From NCBI GenBank assembly GCA_022578605.1, contig MU394089.1, positions 186,001 through 250,000 on the forward strand: 64,000 nucleotides of DNA, given 5' to 3'. Within the stretch, counting starts at the first letter, position 1. Each line of letters starts with the position of its first letter. Source of the DNA: Camillea tinctor. Lineage: Eukaryota; Ascomycota; Sordariomycetes; Xylariales; Xylariaceae. The notes under the pieces are model-generated. The model did not search any database and had not been told where the DNA came from. It saw only the letters and a list, made by a program, of their open reading frames with translations. The position numbers were made by a program, and so were the translations under genes. Positions 20,690 through 29,898 of the stretch are shown in pieces.

Positions 20690-23112
20690 CTTCTTGACCT
20701 ACATTTCATTTTCCATCTTTCCCCCCTATCTTTCTTACAACCCCGACTGCCGCGGGCAGTGGATGTAAGTATTATCTCTTGGAAAGGGTATAAAGATATT
20801 TAAACAACGTCAGCATGCTTCGGTCCCCGACAAACATAAAGAGGTACTATTATATAATGTACTTGATAGGTACTGCGGTTCCCCAACTTGCAGTATTAAA
20901 TCTGCTTACTGAATAAATCTGGCACACGACCACCTCCAATTGGGGTAAAGTTAAGTCTAGTATAGAGGTCCCACTTGGCGAGGTCGCGTCCCGGACCGGA
21001 CCTGCAATATCTTTTGCTTGGCTTCCCTTTTTTTGGGGTAAAGCCAGGAGCCGGAATCCACGGACATGGAATTACCCCTGTTACTTAGGAGGAAGGGAGA
21101 GAGGGAAGGAGTAAGAGACACCGGTCATAGTTTTTTTTTTCTTTTGTCCCCTTTGCCCCTTTTCCCTTGAGCCAAAATTTTATATAAAAAAATAATAATA
21201 ATAAAAGCGTATTACGATATTGGATCGGAGTAATGGACGTAGATAGTCAGTTCATGCCGGACTAAAGATTAAGTTACTACGGGTTGAACGGGGGGTTTTG
21301 GCTTACACGGATTCCATGACAAGAAAAAAAAACGAGGTTCCCCGAGTTGGAAGTTACCAACAATTGGATAACTCAAATTTTGATGAGCTCAGATCGATTC
21401 GGCATTGCCTCTTGTGGTGGGAAATGGATGTACACTATAACATACAACAGTTGTGGCATGTATCGATACTTCCGCGACTACCTGTATACACTTATATGTG
21501 TTGTATGTATGTAATCTGTGGCAATCGCCATCCGCATCAACTCTGGACCTCTGGACCTGATTAGACTAGGTAACCTAGCCTAGAGCTAAATGTAGCCTAG
21601 TACTTAAGTACTGTACATTGGGGGAGGAAGCCTTCTAGTGTACACCAACCTAATGTACAATACAACCCGGTGTCCCTCCCCCTCCATCATTCTTCCCACA
21701 ACCAATACCAATTAATGGAAATGGATTTTATCCTGTTTGAGGATCGCTCCCATCTTGACGGCACACCCCCAAACTCCAAACCCGGCTTGTAGGCTGCATT
21801 GACTTGCATATGGACCATGCTCGATCCAACTACAACCATTACCAGCCATATCACCACATTCTATTAATTCTTCTTCGTTTTCAACGTTCTTGCTAACATG
21901 TGCGGTCAACGGCAAGAGTCAGACTCAACTAGAAACCACCAGCGTCATGACTGCATGTGTACAATAAACTATCTAAGCTGTTATTGGTCTAGTGATCTTT
22001 AGAATTTCACCGATAGGTATGTCCTATACATAACTTTTTTTTATTCTTTCATTTACTCTAGTATAGTTCCCGACGCCGTTGACCGGGTTCCCAACAAAAT
22101 TTTTTACTTGGCCCGGCGCAGAAATATGTATGAACAGAAGAAGAAGAAAAAAAAGAAACAAAAACAGAAAAATAAGGAAAGAAAAGGAAGAAAAAGGAAG
22201 ACAAAAAGACCGGGAGTAGGTAAGGGGGTTTTGTCAAATCTGATGACTTTGGAAGATGAGAATCTGATGATATGACGAACCGATCTTGTGTTGTGTGTTC
22301 TAACCTACTTAACTTGCTTACCTTTAACATACCACAGTTCACAGTCTAGCCCACCGCTACGATCCACTCTGGGTTGACAAGGTTTATAATAATCTGCCTG
22401 CAACTTGCAACTATCGTCATTATAACTAGTAGTCAAAGAAGAAAAGCCGGAGATTACTAGTTGAAAATCGGCTTGATTTTTTGATACCGAACGTTCTAAA
22501 CTTATTAACAACTTGATCCTATCTATCTTTTTTTAATGACAAGGTCAATTTCGCCATATTAGCAAGCTCCGGGTCGGTTGCCGTTCTCGGACAATAGAAC
22601 ATCAAATTTCAAGCACGAAAACCAGTCATTCTAGTAAGGTACTCTTACACGATGTATCTATGGGGTACTTTGGCTACACTGCTTACGTACTTGCTCAACA
22701 TCGATACATGTAGCCCGGTATTGCTTATTATCCAACCCAGTGTATGTATGACTGGACTGATGTTATTGAACTTTAAACAGCGGATAATCGTGTTTTTGAT
22801 TTCATTATATGTTTTGTATGAAATCTCTCTTTTCGATTTTCCTTTTTTTTTCTTTTTCTATTCTTACTTCTTTACCCTATTTTCTATTTCCTCTGGGTGT
22901 TCGTATTTGGTCCCCAGAAAAAAAGGAAAGGGAAAAGAAAAAGAAAACAGACGATCGATTCAAGGTCTGTGAGTTCAATCCAACCAAAGTCACTTTGTAT
23001 TCTTTTTTTTTTTTTTCGTTCCGTAACTTGCCGATCAGCCGTTATAACTGGGCAAATCAATCTCAATCCATCCATCAATCCCACCCTGTCCCCGTAAACC
23101 CTGTGGACAATC

Positions 23113-23150
23113 CGCACATACACACACATACACACATACGCACACGCATA
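23113..23150. repeat. CA-rich microsatellite
   Basis: Imperfect CACATA/CACA repeats about 0.7 kb upstream of the preferred malic enzyme start. Confidence 0.7.
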
Positions 23151-23840
23151 CTCGTGTAAGTCAAACTCCCACACAGGCTTCTTGGTCCTAGTAGGGCTGT
23201 TATTTGATGCTGTTTGAAACTCGGGCGAAACGAAGCCATTGCAGCAATCCTCCCCCTCCCCCTCCCCCTTTGTGTCGTTGATGTTGGTCACGACAAGAAA
23301 GGTTGTCGAGGTTAGAGGTCTAAGTCAAAGTTTTAGTTTCTTAACATGTGGAATAATGCTCGTGCTGGGTTCTTATTAAGAGGCCCATCGTCTCCTGTTC
23401 TTTTAGAAAAGACCAGGACTAAGACCAAGACCAAAACCGGACGACAAGTTAGACATCTTACTCTCGCTCGAGTTCTACCGTCGGGTAGTAATACGCACAA
23501 TCATAACCACCTTCCCGAACCTGGTCCCTCGCGTTCCGGACTATTCTCTAGCAGCACTACTGGTAGTGGCAACCCAGAACTTTTGCCCTTCTCATCATCT
23601 TCTTGTTCATCTGATTCATCTTCATCTGCTTCTTCTCTCCCTACAGGCCCCCAATCCCACTTACAACAGTCCCCATCCCTTTCAACATTGACTACGACGC
23701 CTGCAGCCATCGGGCTTAGTACCGATACCAGCTCCCGCCCCAGTCCTTCCACTAATTCGGGTGGTGCCATTCGTCCCAATTCCACTAATAAATATAATAT
23801 TAATTGTTCCTTTTTGCTCTCCCACACCCCAGTCCGTCCA

Positions 23841-26040
23841 ATGGCGTATAATACTTATACCACCGCCAGTTCGGATATATCCACTCCTCGTTCTTCTTCT
23901 CCTTCTACTTCTTCTATTATTTCTGCCCGCTCTTCCCATTCTTCTGTTTCCAACAAACGTCTGTCGCTTTCCCTCCAACGCCGGACTTCTTCCTTCAATC
24001 CTCTGTCCACTGTCGATATTGCTGCAATCGAACAGTCTATGAAAATGGCCGCCCTCGACGGACTTAGAGGCTATGCCCAAGACCACTACGGAGAGGTTCG
24101 TCAATACCGGACCACGGATTATGTTCCCAAGTCGGCCGCTGGCGGTTATCAGGTCTTGCGTGAACCTCTCTGGAACAAAGGTATATTAGTCTTCTGAATC
24201 TTCTCTTGATGACAGTGCACTTGTTGTGTTTACTATGTTTGGTGTATTGTATTAACCCGGGTTCCCCGTAAAGGTCTCTCATTCACACCCGAAGAGCGTG
24301 TGTCCAAGAACCTCACTGGTCTAATACCGCATGCTATGGAGAGCGTCGAGACCCAGGTTGCAAGATGCATGAAGATGATCAAGTCTCGGTCTACCGACAT
24401 TGACAAGTACCTGTACCTGTCGTCGCTAAAAGACCAGAATCTTGATCTTTTCTACCGTGTATTGATCGACAATGTCCGCGATCTTATGCCGTTGGTCTAC
24501 ACTCCAACCATCGGCGATGTCTGCTTGCAGTACTCGACGCTGTACACTCGTCCCGAAGCATTGTACATTTCGATTAAGCAGCGAAAGTCGATCAGGACCA
24601 TTCTCCGTAACTGGCCCTACCCTAGCCCCGAGATCTGTGTCGTGACAGACGGATCTCGTATTTTGGGTCTAGGAGATCTCGGTGTGAACGGTGTTGGAAT
24701 TTCCGTAGGTTACCCCCACTAGTGAGACTATGTCTCAGTTGAGGCGATTATGTCTGTGTCGATGTGGCTAACCCTTTCTAGATCGGGAAGCTCTCTCTAT
24801 ATACCGGAGCAGCCGGCATTCACCCGGAGAGGACCCTGCCTATTGTTCTCGATGCTGGCACTAACAACGAGGACAACCTGAAGGACCCTCTATACTTGGG
24901 TCTCCGGGCCAAGCGCCCCTCGCCTGCTGTTGCCCAGGAATTCATGGACGAGTTCATGGAGGCTGTGGCTGAAGTCTACCCTAACATGCTTATTCAGTTT
25001 GAGGACTTTGAGACGGAAAAGGCGTTCAACTATCTTGCCCGCTACCGGAACCAGTACAAGTGCTTCAACGATGATATCCAAGGTACTGGTGCCGTCGTTT
25101 TGGCAGGGTATGTTCTTCTCAAAAATATCACATGTATTTACAGCATGCTAACTACTGTTATAGTTACATTGGTGCGGTTAACCTGTCTGGTGTGCCTCTT
25201 GAAGATCAGCGTCTTGTCTTCATGGGCGCTGGTTCCGCCGGTGTCGGTGTCGCTAAACAGATGGTTGAGTACTACACCCGGCGTGGCCTCTCCGAACAAG
25301 CCGCCAAGGAGAAGTTCTGGCTCGTTGACACCAAGGGCCTTGTAACCAATGACCGTGGTGACAAGCTTCCCGACCACAAGAAGTACTTTGCCCGCTCCGA
25401 CAACAATGGCCACCAGTTCCGCACCCTGGAAGAGGTCATTGAATACGTAAGGCCGTCGGCTCTCGTCGGCTTGACTGCCACATTTGGTGTTTTCACTGAG
25501 TCCGTTGTCCGCGCTCTCAAGGCATCCGTTGAGTCCGGAGGTGCAGGACGACGACCTATTCTGTTCCCTCTGAGCAACCCTCTCACCAAGGCCGAATGCA
25601 CTTTTGAGCAGGCTGTGCAGTGGACTGAGGGCACTGTCATCTTTGCTTCTGGTTCTCCCTTTGCGCCTTTTGCTGTCAAGTCGGGCGACCATGCCGTGAC
25701 TTACTGGCCAAACCAGGGCAACAATGTTTACGTGTTCCCAGGTCTTGGTCTAGGCGCTATCCTTGCCAAAGCAACTCGTATCACGGACGAGATGGTGTAC
25801 ATCGCTGCCGCTTCACTAGCGGAGTCTCTCAACGCAGATGAGATCCACAAAGGCCTCATCTATCCTCGGATCGAGCGTGTCCGTGACGCCAGCGTGATCG
25901 TTGCCCGCGAAGTCATGAAGGCCGCGCGCAGAGAAGGCGTTAGCGCTCTTCCCGAGGACCAATGGGTCGAGTGGGAAGAATGGGGTGACGTCGCCTTGAC
26001 GAAGTTCATCAAGGACAGAGTCTACGACCCTCTCAAGTAA
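23841..26040 (+). CDS. MAE1: Malic enzyme (NAD(P)-dependent, probably mitochondrial)
   Basis: Exons 23841-24180, 24274-24704, 24782-25107 and 25164-26040 give 657 aa. It catalyses oxidative decarboxylation of L-malate to pyruvate and CO2. Visible signatures: NKGLSFTPEER at the exon 1/2 join, the catalytic-Tyr motif VYTPTIGDVC (Tyr189), GISIGKLSLYTG across intron 2, the metal-binding CFNDDIQGT (Asp354, Asp355), the dinucleotide fold FMGAGSAGVG (387-392) and the C-terminal FPLSNPLTKAEC region. The Ser/Arg-rich, acid-poor N-terminus (residues 1-50) fits a mitochondrial presequence. The frame stays open back to an ATG at 23346 (822 aa), but that extension is low-complexity. A good pyrimidine-tract splice acceptor ends at 23832, just before the 23841 ATG, and 657 aa fits the family's usual size. 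NAD versus NADP preference cannot be read safely. Intron 1 ends in AAG. Confidence 0.93.
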
Positions 26041-27343
26041 GCTTTATCGCATATTTTTGGGGGATACCCTTATTTCATGGTCGGCGTTATTGGTCTGGTT
26101 TGGAAAAAAACGGGGTTTTTACACTTTTGGTTCATAATGATTAACTTTTAGCTTCTCTTAAAGGCCTCCACCTGAAGATATCCCTGGCCTTTCGAACAAT
26201 ATTCGCCCAAAACTTGCTTAACTGATTAGCACACAACTGGATCAAAAGAAGGATGGAAAGAAGTGTAGAAGTGGCTTTGCGGTACATGCTGGTATAGCGG
26301 TCTATAGACTGGGAATAGAATAAATGAACAAGGCTGCTTCTTGCCTCGGGGTTTTCTTCATCTAACTTTTTATCCAAGGTGACTGTCCTGGTGATTCGCT
26401 CATATAATTAGCAGCTTGGCCTATGGTAGTCTAGAAGCTTGTCCCTCTCATATCTCCAATAAGAGCTCCCTCGCATCCAAGTTGGGAAGGTTTCCTAAAT
26501 AGTCTATAACAAGCCAGCTTCAGCCAATAGACGACTTCACTGCTGCAAGTCGTCGCTTAAGCATTCTTGGAAGAAGCCGCTCCCACTTATTAGACTAGGT
26601 CCCTAGGTCAGAACTAATGGTCCTCCCGCATATTCCGACAGGTTCTCCAACTTTTTAATCTACGATGTACCACGTTGTTTGCTGAAACCCCAGATCCTTT
26701 TCCCCTCCGCCTAATTTAGATAGCTACTGCGGAACTATATTAGCCGAGTGGTCTCGACAGGGTCTCTCTTCCTCTCTCCCTCTCTTTCTTCTCAAGTATG
26801 GTACCGGTTAAGACCAAGGCTAGTTTTTATATAGGGGAAACCCATTTTTGCCTCTTTTTTGTTCTGGGTCGATTACTTTAGGGTTGCAACACCCCTCAGT
26901 TTGCTTGCTATATCCACAAACGTGGGACGATGATCGAGATTAAAAGATGGGGTTCTGAGGGCCGAGACAGTTACAGTGAAGACCTAGAGCTGCATCTGCT
27001 TTTTTCTTTTCTGCTCATCGGTGAGGGGTTGAGGGGAACTGGATGGTGGGATAGAAATAGTATATTATATACGTCTGGGAAGGGGGTTCATCTACGCGGT
27101 GTGCTTTCTCTAGTGCTATTTTCGTCCTTTAATCTATGGTGAGAAACCAGTATCGGATTTTGTAATAACAATTAGCGATTCGCCAAAGTTATCCTCAACA
27201 CACAACGACCTTGAAGAAGTAAGAGAGGGGAGTAAGTAGTAATTTGGAAACTACGTCACCATCAAACTAATAAATCAGGAAAAGGAAACCGAAAGAGAAG
27301 AAAAATAAAAACACTCAATAAATAGTGGACCGGGAAAGCAAAA
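26041..27343. other. Intergenic between malic enzyme and GH28 genes
   Basis: No gene seen. It should contain the malic enzyme 3' UTR and the GH28 promoter. A TATA-like run at 27061-27071 lies about 270 bases before the GH28 ATG. Confidence 0.5.
27061..27071 (+). promoter_or_regulatory. Possible TATA element of the GH28 gene
   Basis: TATATTATATA lies about 273 bases upstream of the GH28 ATG. The long implied leader makes the assignment tentative. No clear CreA or other named site was identified nearby. Confidence 0.25.
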
Positions 27344-28985
27344 ATGAAGACCCTCCTCGCGCGCCTCTCCGCGACAGCCCTCCTCCTGGGCTCCGCCCTC
27401 AGCGCCCTCACAGTAGAAGGCTCAACCTGCACGGTCACGCCCCTGGGCAACGGCGGGGACGACACGCCGCAGATCCTGGCGGCCTTCAGCGAGTGCGGGC
27501 AGGACGGGACCATCGTGCTGACGGAGGGCGAGTTCAACATCGGGCGGGTGATGGAGACGCTGGACCTGCGCAACGTGGACATCGAGATCCACGGCACGCT
27601 CAAGTGGTCGGCCGACATCGCCTACTGGCTGCGCAGCAGCCTGCCCGTGACCTTCGCCGGCCGCAGCACGGCGTGGAAGCTCGGCGGCGACGGCATACGC
27701 ATGAGAGGCTTCGGCAAGGCCCTGTTTGACGGGAATGGTCAGCTGTGGTACGATCAGAATCGCAACCAGGGGAATCAGAATGGAAGGCCCATTAGCTTGA
27801 CGCTGTGGTATGCGAAGAATGTGCTTATTGATGGGATTACGTGGAGACAGGCGCAGTTTTGGCGTATGTGTGCTTTTTTCTTCTTTTTCCCTGCTCCCTG
27901 CTTCTATTTTCTTTGGATTTTGGGTTTATGAGAGAGAGAGAGGCCTGAGGGTTAAGAGTTTGAGATTTGAGTTGTGGTATATGAATCAGTCACAGAGGAG
28001 GGTAGTTGGGATTGGACCGAACACTGAAGAGGGGGGGGAATTAAGTGATGAGTCTCATCATGTCCATTGAGTACCCCTGGACCCCCTATTCGGACTCTCC
28101 CAAGCGCTATAGGATAGTTTGACAAAATACCGGATAACTAACTCTCCGATTGAACGAACAGATACCTTTGTCGCTTACAGCGAGAATATTACCATGACTA
28201 ACCTCGACATGAATGCGACTAGTAACTCCCAATGGAACACAGTGAACACAGATGGCATCGACACGTGGAACACGAAGGACGTATATATCAGCAACTGGAC
28301 TGTTACGTGTGGAGATGTAAGTTTACCCCTATCCTCCTCCTCGCCCCCGCCATCTCCGGCATCCCTAAAGCTCAAGACATCTCCATCAACCCAAATAACA
28401 AACATCTAATCCCTCTCTTCTTAATCGCAGGACTGCATAAGCATGAAAGGCAACAGCAGCAACATCCACGTGGAAAACGTGCACTGCTACGAGTCCGGCT
28501 GCGCAGTAATCGGGTCGATGGGGTCCTCGTCCTCGCAGCCGGACTACGTGTCGGACGTAGTCTTCAACAACATAACCTGCACGCACAGCTCGAACGCGGC
28601 GTGGATCAAGACGTACTCGGGGCGGGGGTACGTGCGGAACGTGACGTTCGCGAACGTGGCCTTCGACGACGTGAACCAGCCCATCTACGTGACGCCGTGC
28701 ATCTACACGGGCCAGGGCTGCGACTCGTCGCGCCTGCCCATCAGCGACATCCGCTGGGTCAACGTCACCGGCACCAGCCGCTACAACATCGCCAGCGCCA
28801 TCCACTGCTCCGCCAGCGCCCCCTGCGAGAACCTGTCCTTCGAGAACGTCGACATCCGCCCCAAGGACGGCACCAGCCAGCTCAAGTACCTCTGCTCGAA
28901 CATCCAGAACCAGGAGACCTCGGGTATCCCCTGCACGGGGACGTGCCCTGCGAACTGGCCGCAGCAGTTGGATGGGAATCGCTGA
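27344..28985 (+). CDS. Secreted glycoside hydrolase family 28 (exo-polygalacturonase/rhamnogalacturonase-like)
   Basis: Exons 27344-27863, 28162-28316 and 28431-28985 give 409 aa. The N-terminus MKTLLARLSATALLLGSALS is a clear signal peptide, so the enzyme is secreted. GH28 pectinases hydrolyse galacturonan or rhamnogalacturonan using a right-handed beta-helix. Catalytic-site blocks are visible: NTDGID (Asp204) and GDDC (Asp225, Asp226, created exactly by the intron 2 join). In place of the usual G-H-G block the protein has GCAVIGS (248-254), and in place of R-I-K it has WIK (283-285). These changes are seen by eye; that they shift substrate preference away from plain polygalacturonan is inference. 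Several N-x-S/T sites are present. Intron 1 (298 nt) is long for this window; a CTAAC branch-like site precedes its acceptor. Exon 1 and exon 3 are very GC-rich while exon 2 is not. Confidence 0.9.
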
Positions 28986-29898
28986 TCGGGGATCAGTGAC
29001 GTTATACTACTAGTATTCCCGCCCGGAACGAGATGTCGGAAGGGAGGGATACATAGGGATATATGAACCATGAAAATTGTTTAAGCGGTATGTGTTGTGT
29101 CTGTATATAAATCAAGTCGTACTGAATGAACTATGATATTTATCTGTTGTGGAAATAGCCTTCAATCACATATTCTTATTGAAATACTACGCACAGTAAG
29201 CCCGAAAGAAGAGTTGTGGTTATTTATGTACACTCATTATATTCATTTTTTTTTTCTCTCTCATTATTCATTAGCGTTTAAAGTACAAAGTAAATAGGTA
29301 CCATTCGTAGGAGACTTTTGAATAATAATAAAAGGAGATTCAAAATCCAGTTCGTCGGTGTCGTAAGTATGTTATCTGTCGTTTTGTCGTGCTTATGGTG
29401 GTCGTGTTCGTGTTCCTTTTTTTTCTTGGGTTTCTTACAGATTAAGAATGAATAGATCGATGGGCATCTTCCTTCCTGGTCTCCCCCTTTTTTTCTCAAG
29501 CCAAAAAAAAACCCTGAATGATCCTCGCTCCTGAAAACTCGCAATCCTGTCCCGTGCCCGATGCTTCAATAATATACCTTCCAATACACCTCGCGTCCAT
29601 ACTAGTGTATTGCCGCTTATGCATAGCCCAGGGAAATAAAAGAGAATATCATACTTAATCGTTGCATCTCCTTGCCTTCCTTCATATCTCGTCGTCTTTT
29701 TTGTTCTTCTCTCGGTTGTCATAAGAATATCATACCAGGTCCTTTCCTCCCACCAAAGTCGTAATAAACAATAAGTGTCATAATAATAGCAATCATAGCA
29801 AACCATCACTCGCGTTCCTTTTTACTCTTCCTTCATCCATTTATTCTTCCCTCTTCGAGTTATCTCAAACTTTGGACTTCCCACCTCTCTTTTTGGTT
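28986..29898. other. Convergent intergenic region (GH28 and the Cys-rich gene)
   Basis: The 3' ends of two convergent genes face each other here. No gene or structured RNA recognised; AT-rich with a T-run near 29249. It presumably holds both 3' UTRs. Confidence 0.5.

Larger units (their letters stand above)
18801..23345. other. Intergenic, upstream of the malic enzyme gene
   Basis: No gene recognised. It holds two long T-runs (19571-19587 and 20671-20689), a GC-richer island at 20300-20540, 11-bp and 8-bp tandem duplications (19810-19830, 21541-21556) and a CA-rich microsatellite (23113-23150). The final few hundred bases may include the malic enzyme promoter. Small open frames have no recognisable similarity. 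Confidence 0.45.

Noticed and set aside
28232..28999. 255-aa + frame and 139-aa - frame over GH28 exon 3
   Set aside because: Shadows of the GC-rich GH28 exon; Arg/His-rich nonsense composition.
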